NCBI GenBank assembly: GCA_018969425.1
Contig: JAGWYJ010000008.1
Location: forward strand, 35,717 to 99,716
DNA from: Alphaproteobacteria bacterium
GTDB taxonomy: Bacteria > Pseudomonadota > Alphaproteobacteria > Caulobacterales > Hyphomonadaceae
DNA: 64,000 nt
Direction of reading: 5' to 3'
In this document: positions 39,156-47,854 of the stretch, one piece after another
Layout: the number at the start of each line of letters is the position of its first letter
Position numbering within the stretch: position 1 is the stretch's first letter
The notes under the pieces: model-generated
The model's database searches: none
What the model was told of the DNA's origin: nothing
What the model saw: only the letters and a program-made list of their open reading frames with translations
Translations under genes and position numbers: made by a program

Positions 39156-40757
39156 TCAGGTCTCTGCGGCTGCAGTCACGCTCTCATCGGAGGCTGCAGC
39201 CATGACAGCCGCGAGCTTCTGGACGGCTCCGATATCCATCTTCCCGGTACCGAGAACGGGGATGGACGGAACGACGTAAAGCTTTCTCGGAAGGCTCAGC
39301 TCGTTCACGCCATGATCCTGAGCCCAGCGCTGGAGCTCCTGGCGCTCAGCCTTCGGATTGGTGGTGAGAAGGACAATCTGCTCTCCCTTGCGCTTGTCGG
39401 GAAGCACCGCAGCGGCATGCTCATGATCCCGCCACAGCGTGGAGGCGCAGTTCTCGACGACCGCCAGAGAGACCATCTCTCCGCCGATCTTGGCGAAGCG
39501 CTTGAGGCGACCCCGGATGGTGAGGTATCCGTCCGCATCCATTGAGACGATGTCGCCCGTGTCGTGCCATCCGTCCGAGAGGGCCTGAAGCTGGCCAGGA
39601 CGATCAGTCATCAGATATCCCGCCATCACGTTGGGACCGCGCACGAACATGCGCCCCCCGTCGGATATTCCCGGCACAGGCTCAAACCGGACGTCCATCC
39701 CAGGAAGCATGCGCCCCACAGTGCCCGCCCGGTTGAGGCCAGGCTGGTTGACCGCGATCACCGGCGCCGCCTCAGTGGCCCCATATCCCTCAAGAAGCTC
39801 GACATTGAACCGCCGACGGACAAGCTGACGCGTTTCGTCGCGAACCCGTTCAGCGCCGCAGACTGCGAAGCGAAGCTTGCCAAGCTCGTCCCCGTGGCAG
39901 GCGCGAATGTACTGATTGAGGAAGGTGTCGGTGGCGAACAGGATGGTTGCGCCGGTCGCCTCGACCCGGCTCGGTATGATCTTCACGTGAAGGGGCGTAG
40001 GGTAAAGCACCGACTTCATCCCGGAAAGCAAAGGCAGGAGGGCTCCGGCGGTCAGTCCGAAGCAATGAAAAATCGGAAGCGGGTTAAAGAGAACGTCGTT
40101 CGGAGTGAGCGCGACGGGCACATGGGCCAGAATCTGATGCACGTTGGCGACAATGTTCTGATGAGTGAGCACCACTCCCTTGGGATCGCCCTCAGTGCCC
40201 GACGTGAACAGGATCACTGCCGGATCGTCGGGGCGGGCGGCGGCGGCGAACGCCCAGGGAGCCGCAGGTCCGATGGCGCCGGCAGCCTTGTCGCCCACGC
40301 CGAGTTTCGCCCGCACGTCCTCAAGATAAATGAACTCCGCAGAAGAGCGAAGCTCATCGACAAGGGGCTGGAGCTCTCCCTTCTCGATAAACGCGTGGGC
40401 GGTGACGATCCTCTTCACACGGCCGGCGGACAGCGCAGCTTTGATGTTCCGCGCCCCCGCCGTGAAGTTGAGCATCGCGGGCGTTCGTCCGAATGCGCTC
40501 AGGGCGAAGAAGGCGATGACCGCGCCTGCGCCGGTCGGGAGCATCACGCCCACCGCCTCGCCGCGCTCGGTGCCCTTCTTGAGCGCAGAGCCGAGCGCGA
40601 AGGCCGCTCGGATGATCTCATCATAGGTCAGTTTGCGGTCATCGGCGTCATGAATAGCCACCTTGCGGCCGCCATACTCCTTGCAGGCGGCGAGAAGCGC
40701 TTCAAACACAGAGCGCTTCGTGTTGGCGATGTTATAGGTTGACCGGACAGACCCCAT
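39156..40757 (-). CDS. Freestanding acyl-ACP/acyl-CoA synthetase (Aas C-domain-like)
   Basis: An adenylate-forming fatty acid ligase of 533 residues. The A-domain signatures are present: ILFTSGTEGDPKGVVLTHQN (P-loop type), GYGATEAAP, DGWHDTGDIVSMDADGYLTIRGRLKRFAKIGGE in part, and a C-terminal catalytic lysine in GTGKMD. The sequence around GRTPAMLNFTAGARNIKAA resembles the acyl-ACP synthetase half of the bifunctional Aas protein, but here no acyltransferase domain is attached. Probable role is activation of free fatty acids for phospholipid repair or reuse. Its position between lpdA and lipA, on the opposite strand, is unusual. It has a good promoter and an AGGGAG ribosome site. Confidence 0.82.
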   Translation of the reverse strand: MGSVRSTYNIANTKRSVFEALLAACKEYGGRKVAIHDADDRKLTYDEIIRAAFALGSALKKGTERGEAVGVMLPTGAGAVIAFFALSAFGRTPAMLNFTAGARNIKAALSAGRVKRIVTAHAFIEKGELQPLVDELRSSAEFIYLEDVRAKLGVGDKAAGAIGPAAPWAFAAAARPDDPAVILFTSGTEGDPKGVVLTHQNIVANVHQILAHVPVALTPNDVLFNPLPIFHCFGLTAGALLPLLSGMKSVLYPTPLHVKIIPSRVEATGATILFATDTFLNQYIRACHGDELGKLRFAVCGAERVRDETRQLVRRRFNVELLEGYGATEAAPVIAVNQPGLNRAGTVGRMLPGMDVRFEPVPGISDGGRMFVRGPNVMAGYLMTDRPGQLQALSDGWHDTGDIVSMDADGYLTIRGRLKRFAKIGGEMVSLAVVENCASTLWRDHEHAAAVLPDKRKGEQIVLLTTNPKAERQELQRWAQDHGVNELSLPRKLYVVPSIPVLGTGKMDIGAVQKLAAVMAAASDESVTAAAET

Positions 40758-40812
40758 CGTCGCTCTCCCTGCCGCCCGCCTGAAGCGGGGGTCGTCTCAT
40801 GACATTTTGTTT

Positions 40813-40840
40813 AGTATAGCGCACGAGACGGCGAGGACAA
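40813..40840 (-). promoter_or_regulatory. Promoter of the acyl-ACP synthetase gene
   Basis: On the minus strand TTGTCC (40840-40835) and TATACT (40818-40813) are separated by 16 bases. The -10 matches the consensus in five of six positions. Initiation near 40806 leaves a 49-base leader ending in AGGGAG before the start codon at 40757. Confidence 0.6.
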
Positions 40841-40921
40841 ATCGTCCCAAACCCGCCATTGATCCCGGCAGGTTCGCCTTTGGACCGTTTCCTCCGCCGC
40901 CCGTTCAGGTTAAATGCGTCC

Positions 40922-41920
40922 ATGGCGACACTCTTCGACAATCGCGGCGGACAAACGCCCCCAACCTCAGGAAACGATGGGGGCCGGGGGCCGCGTCATC
41001 CGGAGAAGCGGCATCGACCCGACACGCCGCTCGTTCGCAAGCCGGCCTGGATCCGGGTGAAGGCCCCGACAAGCGAGGGGTATCTGGAGACCCGGGCCAT
41101 CGTTCGCGATGCAAGGGTGGCGACGGTCTGCGAAGAAGCCAGCTGCCCGAATATCGGCGAGTGCTGGTCAAAGAAGCACGCCACCATGATGATCATGGGC
41201 GACACCTGCACGAGAGCCTGCGCATTCTGCAATGTCCGCACAGGTCAGCCGGCCGCTCTGGACCCGGATGAACCGCGTCGCGTCGGGGCCGCCGTCGCAA
41301 CGATGGGTCTTGAACACGTCGTGATCACATCGGTTGACCGAGATGATCTGGCGGACGGAGGCGCGGCTCATTTTGCGGAGACCGTGCGGGCGATCCGACA
41401 GGCGTCGCCCAACTCGACGATCGAGATCCTCACCCCCGACTTTCTTCGCAAGGGACGGGCCGCGGATGTCGTGATCGACGCCCGACCCGACGTCTTCAAC
41501 CACAATCTTGAAACCGTTCCGCGTCTCTATCTCTCGATCCGTCCCGGCTCGAGATACTATCACTCCCTGCGTCTTCTGGAACGCGTGAAGGAGCGCGATC
41601 CCTCCCAGTTCACGAAGTCCGGCCTGATGGTCGGCCTTGGGGAGTCAAAGGAAGAAGTGATGCAGGTGATGGATGACATGCGCTCAGCCGGGGTCGACTT
41701 CATCACTATCGGTCAGTACCTGCAGCCGTCGCGAAAGCACGCCCCGGTCGATCGCTTCGTGACCCCTGAGGAGTTTCAAGCCCTCGAAACCATTGCCCGG
41801 GCGAAGGGCTTCCTGATGTGCGCCTCGAGCCCCATGACACGATCCTCCTACCATGCGGGCGAGGATTTCGAGCGTCTGCGCGCGGCGCGGCAAGCCGCGC
41901 TCGCCGCCGGCGACGCCTGA
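40922..41920 (+). CDS. lipA: Lipoyl synthase
   Basis: Radical SAM enzyme that inserts two sulfurs into octanoyl-E2/octanoyl-H to form lipoyl groups. The 332-residue protein has the auxiliary cluster cysteines in [13 protein letters not shown] and the radical SAM cysteines in [10 protein letters not shown], then [15 protein letters not shown] and the C-terminal [15 protein letters not shown] with the conserved serine. ATG 40922 was chosen because upstream codons to 40859 are unconserved. It serves the pdhB and pdhC lipoyl domains encoded nearby. LipB is not in the window. Confidence 0.96.
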   Translation: MATLFDNRGGQTPPTSGNDGGRGPRHPEKRHRPDTPLVRKPAWIRVKAPTSEGYLETRAIVRDARVATVCEEASCPNIGECWSKKHATMMIMGDTCTRACAFCNVRTGQPAALDPDEPRRVGAAVATMGLEHVVITSVDRDDLADGGAAHFAETVRAIRQASPNSTIEILTPDFLRKGRAADVVIDARPDVFNHNLETVPRLYLSIRPGSRYYHSLRLLERVKERDPSQFTKSGLMVGLGESKEEVMQVMDDMRSAGVDFITIGQYLQPSRKHAPVDRFVTPEEFQALETIARAKGFLMCASSPMTRSSYHAGEDFERLRAARQAALAAGDA

Positions 41921-41930
41921 GGGCCGCTCG

Positions 41931-42416
41931 GTGACGATATGCCGAAGAACCCTTCACTTGCCCTACAAGGGGGAGGACATCTTCGATCTTATCTCGGATG
42001 TGCGCCGCTATCCGGATTTCGTGAAATGGCTCCGCCGACTGCGGGTCGTCTCTGAGCAGACGCGTGAGGACGGCTGGAAGGGGCGGGCCGAGACCACAGT
42101 CGGCTTTGGCGGATTTTCCGAGACATTCACCACCGATATCGAGGCGAAGCGTTCCTCACTGACGGTTGATGTGGCGCTGGTGCGCGGACCGCTCAGACGA
42201 TTGACCAACCGCTGGCGGATCACTCCGACGGCGACGGGATCGACAGTGGATTTTCACATCGACTTCGAATTTCGGAATTTTCTTCTCCAGGCCCTCGCGG
42301 ACAGCAATCGCGATTTCGCCGTCCAGCGCCTGATCGAATGCTTCCTGCAGGAGGCTGAGACGCGCTTCGGATCGCCGGGGCGGGCAGCCGAAGAACGCCC
42401 CGGCGCGGCGGTCTGA
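41931..42416 (+). CDS. Coq10/RatA family START-domain protein
   Basis: A 161-residue protein of the polyketide cyclase/START group, close to the Coq10 ubiquinone-binding family. It opens CRRTLHLPYKGEDIFDLISDVRRYPDFVKWL, typical for the family, and has the VALVRGPLRRLTNRWRITPT segment. In alphaproteobacteria this gene commonly follows lipA, as here, 10 bases after its stop. GTG 41931 is chosen: GAGGG lies 7 bases upstream. The respiratory ubiquinone role is by family analogy; RatA-like toxin activity is a less likely alternative. Its TGA stop abuts that of cinA. Confidence 0.85.
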   Translation: MTICRRTLHLPYKGEDIFDLISDVRRYPDFVKWLRRLRVVSEQTREDGWKGRAETTVGFGGFSETFTTDIEAKRSSLTVDVALVRGPLRRLTNRWRITPTATGSTVDFHIDFEFRNFLLQALADSNRDFAVQRLIECFLQEAETRFGSPGRAAEERPGAAV

Positions 42417-42908
42417 TCAGGTCATCATACGCCGAAGCATTTCAAGGGCGGTCACGAGGGTCAGGCGGCGCACTTCCGAGCGGCCGACATCGCCGAGCCG
42501 CATCACCTGGTGGAAGACGGGACGGTTTTCACGGGCGACGGCGAAGTGGACCGTTCCCACGGGCTTCAGAGGCGTGCCGCCGCCAGGACCGGCGACGCCC
42601 GTGACAGCCACGGCGAGGTTCGCACGCGACTGCGCAAGAGCGCCCTCAGCCATCGCGCGCGCCACCGGTTCGGAGACGGCCCCCGCATCCGCGATGAGAT
42701 CGCCGGGAACGCCCAGCATCTCCTCCTTCGCGCGGTTCGAATAAACGATGAAGCCCCGCTCAACGGTCGCTGATGACCCGGGTATTTCCGTGAGAAGCGC
42801 CGCAATGAGACCCCCTGTGCAACTCTCGGCGGTCGCAATCTTCAAGCGTCGCTGCTGAGCCTCATCAAGGGTCAGACGGGCCAGCATCAGGAGATGGTCG
42901 TCAAACAT
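42417..42908 (-). CDS. pncC: CinA C-terminal domain nicotinamide-nucleotide amidase
   Basis: A 163-residue stand-alone CinA C-terminal domain. The family motif [22 protein letters not shown] (shown partly) carries the catalytic-type serine, followed by [17 protein letters not shown] and [23 protein letters not shown]. Members such as PncC deamidate NMN to NaMN in pyridine-nucleotide salvage. The N-terminal molybdopterin-like CinA domain is absent, as usual in this lineage. ATG 42908 has GGAGA upstream. It lies convergent to the coq10 gene and 52 bases downstream of ispDF on the same strand. Confidence 0.9.
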   Translation of the reverse strand: MFDDHLLMLARLTLDEAQQRRLKIATAESCTGGLIAALLTEIPGSSATVERGFIVYSNRAKEEMLGVPGDLIADAGAVSEPVARAMAEGALAQSRANLAVAVTGVAGPGGGTPLKPVGTVHFAVARENRPVFHQVMRLGDVGRSEVRRLTLVTALEMLRRMMT

Positions 42909-42960
42909 TCTCTCCGGTCTCCTCACTCACACGCCGGACGGGCGTCGAACATCACGCGGC

Positions 42961-44148
42961 TCAGGTCTGAGCGGGCCCGAGAAGAACCGACGCCGATGCT
43001 GCGATGCCTTCTTCCCGACCCAGAAAACCCAGCTTCTCGGTTGTAGTGGCCTTGACCGAAACCATCGACACCGACACCCCGAGGGCCGCAGCGGTCGCGC
43101 TCCGCATGGCCTCACGATGAGGGGCGATCTTCGGCCGCTCGCACATCAGGGTGATGTCGGCGTTGACGACGGTTAGCCCCATCGCCCTGACCAGCTTGAC
43201 GGCGTGCGCGAGGAAGATCAGCGACGAGGCGCCCTTCCAGGTCGGATCGGAGGGCGGAAAGTGATCCCCAATGTCCCCGAGCGCCGCAGCCCCCAGAATG
43301 GCGTCGGTCAGGGCGTGCCAGCCTGCATCGGCGTCGGAGTGCCCCTCAAGCCCGCGCGAATGCGGTATCTCAACTCCGCAGAGGGTCACAAACTCGCCGT
43401 CGCCGAAGGCGTGGACGTCAAACCCCTCACCAATTCGGAATGAGGGCGAAGCGAGAAGTCGTTCAGCGATGGCGAGATCCTCCGCGTGCGTAATTTTCAT
43501 GAGCTCGGCGCGACCCCGCGTCAATGCGATGCGCGCGCGATCAGACCCCAGCGAAGCCTCGATCAGAGCAAGGTCGTCGACGGCCGCCCCCTCGGCCTGG
43601 TCAATGGCCCGCAGAAGCGTGTCCGCCCGAAAGGCCTGAGGCGTCTGGATGCGACGCAGGGCATCGCGGGGAACCGCCCTCAACCGCCCGTCCTCGCCAA
43701 GCTCCTTGACGGCGTCGGTCATCGTCAGCGCCGGGGCCGCAGCGTCGGCCTCCGCCAACGCGTCCAGGAGCTCGCAGATGACCTCCGGCGTCAGACCCGG
43801 GCGCGCGGCGTCGTGGATCAGCACGACGCCCGGTCGAAGGTCGGAAAGCGCCGCCAGACCAGAGCGGACGGAGTCGGTTCGCGTCGCGCCGCCGTGAGCG
43901 AGCCGGATCCGATGGTCGTCGGGCAGCAGGGTCCGGACGAAATCCTCGTCCTGAGCCGGGACCACAACGACAATCTGATCGATTGAGGGGCAGGCGAGGG
44001 CGGCGGTCACGCTCCAGAGGAGAACAGGCCTGCCGCCTAGCAGACGATACTGCTTGGCCGGCCCCTCGCCCATCCGGCGGCCCTCACCGGCGGCTACAAT
44101 CATCAATCCGCAGGCGCCGGATGCACTTTTTGCCTTGTTTTTGACCAC
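42961..44148 (-). CDS. ispDF: Bifunctional MEP cytidylyltransferase / MEcPP synthase
   Basis: One 395-residue protein performs two non-consecutive steps of the MEP isoprenoid pathway. Residues 1 to about 235 are IspD ([24 protein letters not shown] in part, IHDAARP, IQTPQAF); the rest is IspF ([14 protein letters not shown] with metal ligands, [18 protein letters not shown] in part, [29 protein letters not shown]). The fusion is typical of alphaproteobacteria. GTG at 44148 is the start used here; a later in-frame ATG (44103) directly before IVAAGEG is an alternative, since no strong ribosome site marks either. Divergent from dusB. Confidence 0.95.
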   Translation of the reverse strand: MVKNKAKSASGACGLMIVAAGEGRRMGEGPAKQYRLLGGRPVLLWSVTAALACPSIDQIVVVVPAQDEDFVRTLLPDDHRIRLAHGGATRTDSVRSGLAALSDLRPGVVLIHDAARPGLTPEVICELLDALAEADAAAPALTMTDAVKELGEDGRLRAVPRDALRRIQTPQAFRADTLLRAIDQAEGAAVDDLALIEASLGSDRARIALTRGRAELMKITHAEDLAIAERLLASPSFRIGEGFDVHAFGDGEFVTLCGVEIPHSRGLEGHSDADAGWHALTDAILGAAALGDIGDHFPPSDPTWKGASSLIFLAHAVKLVRAMGLTVVNADITLMCERPKIAPHREAMRSATAAALGVSVSMVSVKATTTEKLGFLGREEGIAASASVLLGPAQT

Positions 44149-44187
44149 GGCGGAAATCTTTCGGCTGGCTTCGCTCGTAAGCAGTGT

Positions 44188-44210
44188 TTAGGTTGCCTAA
44201 CAATTAGGCA
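44188..44210. promoter_or_regulatory. Operator-like dyad between ispDF and dusB-ntrBC
   Basis: TGCCTAA (44194-44200) and TTAGGCA (44204-44210) form a perfect 7-bp inverted repeat with a 3-base spacer CAA. A further TTAGG at 44188-44192 makes a second dyad with the same CCTAA over a TTG spacer, so three half-sites alternate. It sits in an 89-base divergent gap, 28 bases before the dusB start. I do not recognise the motif; regulator unknown. Confidence 0.55.
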
Positions 44211-44237
44211 TAAAACGAGCAAGGTTGTGAGGTTAAA

Positions 44238-45230
44238 GTGATTCAGGTTGGCGCCGTCTCTTTGCCAGCGCCCGTCTTTCTCGCCCCTATGTCGGGCGTG
44301 ACGGATGCGGCGTTCAGAACGCAGGCGGCGCATTTTGACGCCCCGGCGGTCGTAACCGAGATGGTGGCCGGCTCCGAGCTCGCGCGCAAGAGCGAGGAGT
44401 TCGTCCGGCGCGCAGCGCCTCATTCCGGAGACGGCCCCTTTATCGTTCAGCTCGCAGGCCGGGAGCCCCTCTGGATCCGCGTGGGAGCGGAACTGGCCGC
44501 GGCGGCGGGCGCCGACATCATCGACATCAATATGGGCTGTCCGGCCAAACGCGTCACGGGCGGGCAGGCGGGATCCGCCCTGATGCGGGAACCCGGTCTC
44601 GCGCGCGAGCTGATCGCCGCGGCGGTGGCCGCCAGCCCTAAGCCTGTCACCGTCAAGATGAGACTGGGATGGGACGAGGACCGGCTCAACGCTCCCGAGC
44701 TGGCCCGCATCGCCGAAGGCGAAGGCGCCTCAATGATCACCGTGCACGGCCGGACCCGGAACCAGTTTTATGACGGTCAGGCCGACTGGACGAAGATCCG
44801 ACGCACGGTGGAGGCCGTCAGCCTTCCCGTCATCGCGAACGGAGACATTCTCGACACCGCTTCCGCTCAGCTCTGCCTCGACCGGTCCGGGGCCGCCGGA
44901 GTGATGGTGGGACGCGGCGCTCTGGGCCGCCCCTGGCGCCTCGCCGAAATCGCCGCCGGTCTTGAAGGGAAATCGTTCGTTCCGCCATCCCCGCGGGACA
45001 AGCTCGGGTCGATGACACGACAGGTGTTCGACAGCGTCGAGCTCTACGGGGAAGGGCTGGGCGTCCGGGTGGTTCGGAAACATATCTCGGCGTTCTACGA
45101 CGCCTTCTGCGAGGACGAGGGGCTGGAGGCGGATGCGGGCGTGCGCACGAGCCTGTGCCGCCTTGAACGCGCCGTGGACCTTGTCGAAGCTCTCGAGGCG
45201 GCCCTCTTCGATGTGAGGCTCGCGGCATGA
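44238..45230 (+). CDS. dusB: tRNA-dihydrouridine synthase DusB (NifR3 family)
   Basis: Flavin enzyme that reduces uridines in tRNA D-loops. The 330-residue protein has LAPMSGVTDAAFR at the N-terminus, INMGCPAKRVTGGQAGSALM with the catalytic cysteine, VKMRLGWDE, TVHGRTRNQFYDGQADW and GVMVGRGALGRPW for flavin phosphate binding. GTG 44238 has GAGG 6 bases upstream. The gene was named nifR3 in Rhodobacter because it heads the ntrBC operon; here too it overlaps ntrB by 4 bases. Its link with nitrogen control is by co-transcription only. Confidence 0.95.
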   Translation: MIQVGAVSLPAPVFLAPMSGVTDAAFRTQAAHFDAPAVVTEMVAGSELARKSEEFVRRAAPHSGDGPFIVQLAGREPLWIRVGAELAAAAGADIIDINMGCPAKRVTGGQAGSALMREPGLARELIAAAVAASPKPVTVKMRLGWDEDRLNAPELARIAEGEGASMITVHGRTRNQFYDGQADWTKIRRTVEAVSLPVIANGDILDTASAQLCLDRSGAAGVMVGRGALGRPWRLAEIAAGLEGKSFVPPSPRDKLGSMTRQVFDSVELYGEGLGVRVVRKHISAFYDAFCEDEGLEADAGVRTSLCRLERAVDLVEALEAALFDVRLAA

Positions 45231-46321
45231 GACCCTTATCCTCCATCGCATCCGCGGCAACCAATCCGGACGCCTACCGGATCCTTGACGCCATGCCGTT
45301 CGCTGTTCTCGCCCTCGATGGGAGCGACCGCATCACCTTTCTCAATCCGGCCGCCGAGACGCTCCTGGGGCGCAGCGCGCCCCTGCTTGTCGGACGCGCG
45401 CTTGGCGACTGGGTGGCGCAGGACAGCCCTCTGTTCGATTTCATCACCCGGGCGAAGCGCCAAGGCGGGGTCGTGTCTGCGCGGGGTCTGAGGCTCTCAG
45501 GGCCGCAGATCCGCGCCCAGGACATCGACCTTTCCGCTGCGCCGGATGGGGATACCGGGCTTGTGCTTTCACTGGCGGTGAGCCGACCGCTTCAGGAGGA
45601 GAGCGCCGCCGAGGTCTCCGCCGTCGCGCAGGTGGCGCGCATGCTTGGGCATGAGGTCAAGAATCCTCTGGCGGGCATCGTCGGGGCCGCTCAGCTGCTC
45701 GCGCGCAAGGCGCGGGACGATCAGCAGGACCTTCTGGCCCTGATCCGGGAGGAAGGCGCCAGGATCGGCCGCATCGTGGACCGTTTCGTGGCCTTCGAAA
45801 CCTTCTTCAAACCGCGGACGCGCCCGACCAATGTTCATGTCGTTCTGAACAGCGCTCTTGACCTGGCGCGGGCGAGCTTCGGGGCGGATGCTCTGTTCGA
45901 ACTCAGGTTCGACCCCTCGCTCCCTGAAATCGAGGTCGACCCCGACCATCTTCATGAAGCCTGCCTCAATCTGATCAAGAATGCCGTTGAGGCCGCCTCC
46001 ACAGGGCCCCGCAGCCCGCGCATCGTGGTTTCGACCCGCTACCGGGCAGGGTTTCGTTTTGCAGGTCGCGATACGCCGAGGGCCAACGGGGCTCTCGAGA
46101 TCTCCGTGGCCGACAACGGACCGGGCGTTCCGGAGACCGCCGTCGGTCATGTCTTCGAACCCTTTTACACGACCAAGTCAGCAGGAGCCGGCGTCGGCCT
46201 CGCGGTGGTGTCTGAAATCATGACCGCCCATGGCGGCTTTGTGATCCTGGACAACAGCCCGACCGGGGCCTGCCTACGTCTTCTTTTCCCATTCGCACGC
46301 AAGACAGGATCAACGCCATGA
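45227..46321 (+). CDS. ntrB: Nitrogen regulation sensor kinase NtrB
   Basis: Cytoplasmic histidine kinase controlled by PII that phosphorylates NtrC under nitrogen limitation. The 364-residue protein has an N-terminal PAS domain (PFAVLALDGSDRITFLNPAAE in part), the H-box MLGHEVKNPLAGIVGAAQLL, and an ATPase domain with LIKNAVEAA, VADNGPGVP and the GVGLAVV G-box. No membrane helices. It overlaps dusB and ntrC by 4 bases each, giving a tightly coupled dusB-ntrB-ntrC operon. Confidence 0.94.
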   Translation: MRPLSSIASAATNPDAYRILDAMPFAVLALDGSDRITFLNPAAETLLGRSAPLLVGRALGDWVAQDSPLFDFITRAKRQGGVVSARGLRLSGPQIRAQDIDLSAAPDGDTGLVLSLAVSRPLQEESAAEVSAVAQVARMLGHEVKNPLAGIVGAAQLLARKARDDQQDLLALIREEGARIGRIVDRFVAFETFFKPRTRPTNVHVVLNSALDLARASFGADALFELRFDPSLPEIEVDPDHLHEACLNLIKNAVEAASTGPRSPRIVVSTRYRAGFRFAGRDTPRANGALEISVADNGPGVPETAVGHVFEPFYTTKSAGAGVGLAVVSEIMTAHGGFVILDNSPTGACLRLLFPFARKTGSTP

Positions 46322-47730
46322 GCGGACCGACCATACTTGTCGCTGACGACGACGCGAGCGTCCGGCTGGTGATCAGCCAGACGCTGGCTCAGGAGGGCTA
46401 CCATGTGCGCTCGACCAACACGATGTCTGCGCTCTGGAGATGGATCCAGGCAGGAGAGGGCGATCTGCTGATTACCGATGTCTACATGCCGGATGAATCA
46501 ATCTTCGACATGCTCCCTCAGATACGTCGCGCACGCCCGGAGCTGCCGGTCATCGTCATCAGCGGGCAGTCGACCGTGCTCACCGCCGCCATGGCCTCTG
46601 ACCATGGCGCATATGACTACCTGCCCAAGCCATTCGACATCGACCGTCTGGCGGAGATTGTCCGGCGGGCCCTGCAGAAGAAGCCGACAAAAACTGCAGA
46701 ACCTCTCACGCGTCGGGCTGAAAAAGACGAAACCCTCCCTCTGATCGGACGATCAAAGCCGATGCAGTCCGTCTACCGGATCATCGCCCGCATCATGAAC
46801 AACGATCTCACGGTTCTGATCGAAGGCGAATCCGGAACCGGCAAGGATCTCGCCGCCAGAGCGATCCACGATCTCGGAAAGCGCAAGAACGGCCCGTTCG
46901 TCGTGGTCACCCTCGCCGCCCTCCAGCGTGATCAGATTGAGGCGGAGCTGTTTGGGAGCCCGCGTTCGGACGGAGGCCCTCGCCGCGGTAAAGTTCATGA
47001 CGCTCACGGCGGCACGCTCTTTCTCGACGAGGTGGGCGACATGCCCCTTGAGGCCCAGACACGTCTGGTTCGCTTTCTTCAGGACGGGCGCTTCGCCCAG
47101 CAGGGCGACACTCTTGATGTCCGGATCATCGCCTCGACCAAGTATGACCTGCGATCCCTTGTTGATCAGGGCCTCTTTCGCGAAGATCTGTACTACCGGC
47201 TGAATGTCGTTTCGCTGGCTCTGCCGCCGCTTCGCGAGCGGAAGGACGACATACCGGACCTGGCGGCGGCGTTTCTTGTCCGCGCCAAGAAAGAAGGCCT
47301 GCCCGAAAAGCAGCTGGACAAAAGCGCCTACGACCTTCTGGTCGCCTATGACTGGCCGGGCAATGTCCGCGAACTGGAAAACGTCATTCGTCGCCTCTCA
47401 GCGCTGAGCCCGGAGCCTGTCATCTCCGCGCGGGAGGTGGAGCGCGAGCTAAGGTCGACAGCCAAGGATCCGGTCGGCCTCGAGTTCGAGACAGAGGTCG
47501 AGACACTTCTGTCGCGTTATTTCACCTCGGCTCTCAACGCCGACCCTGACACCGACCCGGATGCTGGAAACGTCTACCAGATCGTCATCGATCAGGTGGA
47601 GCGCCCTCTGATCCGGCTCGCCCTGGGAGCGACCAACGGCAACAAGGTTCGCGCCGCTGCACTGCTGGGTCTTAATCGGAACACCCTGCGGAGCAAGATC
47701 AACAGTCTCGGGGTTGGGGCGGAGGACTGA
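46318..47730 (+). CDS. ntrC: Nitrogen regulation response regulator NtrC lacking GAFTGA
   Basis: Partner of NtrB. The 470-residue protein has a receiver domain (residues 1-120, ILVADDDAS, phospho-acceptor in LLITDVYMP, lysine in YLPKPFD), an AAA+ domain (Walker A GESGTGKD, Walker B TLFLDEVGD, FREDLYYRLNVV) and a C-terminal Fis-type helix-turn-helix (KVRAAALLGLNRNTLRSKI). After ELFG at residues 210-213, where sigma-54 activators have GAFTGA, this protein has SPRSDGGPRRGK and is about four residues shorter. Thus it probably does not work through sigma-54, as known for Rhodobacter capsulatus NtrC. Identity as NtrC rests on ntrB coupling. Confidence 0.92.
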   Translation: MSGPTILVADDDASVRLVISQTLAQEGYHVRSTNTMSALWRWIQAGEGDLLITDVYMPDESIFDMLPQIRRARPELPVIVISGQSTVLTAAMASDHGAYDYLPKPFDIDRLAEIVRRALQKKPTKTAEPLTRRAEKDETLPLIGRSKPMQSVYRIIARIMNNDLTVLIEGESGTGKDLAARAIHDLGKRKNGPFVVVTLAALQRDQIEAELFGSPRSDGGPRRGKVHDAHGGTLFLDEVGDMPLEAQTRLVRFLQDGRFAQQGDTLDVRIIASTKYDLRSLVDQGLFREDLYYRLNVVSLALPPLRERKDDIPDLAAAFLVRAKKEGLPEKQLDKSAYDLLVAYDWPGNVRELENVIRRLSALSPEPVISAREVERELRSTAKDPVGLEFETEVETLLSRYFTSALNADPDTDPDAGNVYQIVIDQVERPLIRLALGATNGNKVRAAALLGLNRNTLRSKINSLGVGAED

Positions 47731-47759
47731 GATCGACGCCACAGGCCTGTTGCGCATCA

Positions 47760-47773
47760 GCACCACAGTGTGC
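47760..47773. promoter_or_regulatory. GCAC/GTGC dyad upstream of ntrY
   Basis: GCAC (47760-47763) and GTGC (47770-47773) are inverted repeats 6 bases apart in the ntrC-ntrY gap. This is similar to the NtrC-site pattern GCAC-N7-GTGC but one base shorter, so the assignment is weak. A TTGACG at 47788-47793 downstream could be a -35 element, with no good -10. Confidence 0.25.
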
Positions 47774-47854
47774 TTATGTTGTCACGTTTGACGTTGTATC
47801 CGAGCCACATCTTGTGATCGGGGCACAGTTTTTCGGGACCCACAGACCTCGATC

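Noticed and set aside
39564..40742. Plus-strand frame of 392 codons opposite the acyl-ACP synthetase
   Set aside because: No domain resemblance; the opposite strand has all adenylate-forming motifs.
41931..42416. RatA-type toxin
   Set aside because: The START-domain similarity could suggest RatA, but the position after lipA and absence of a RatB partner favour Coq10.
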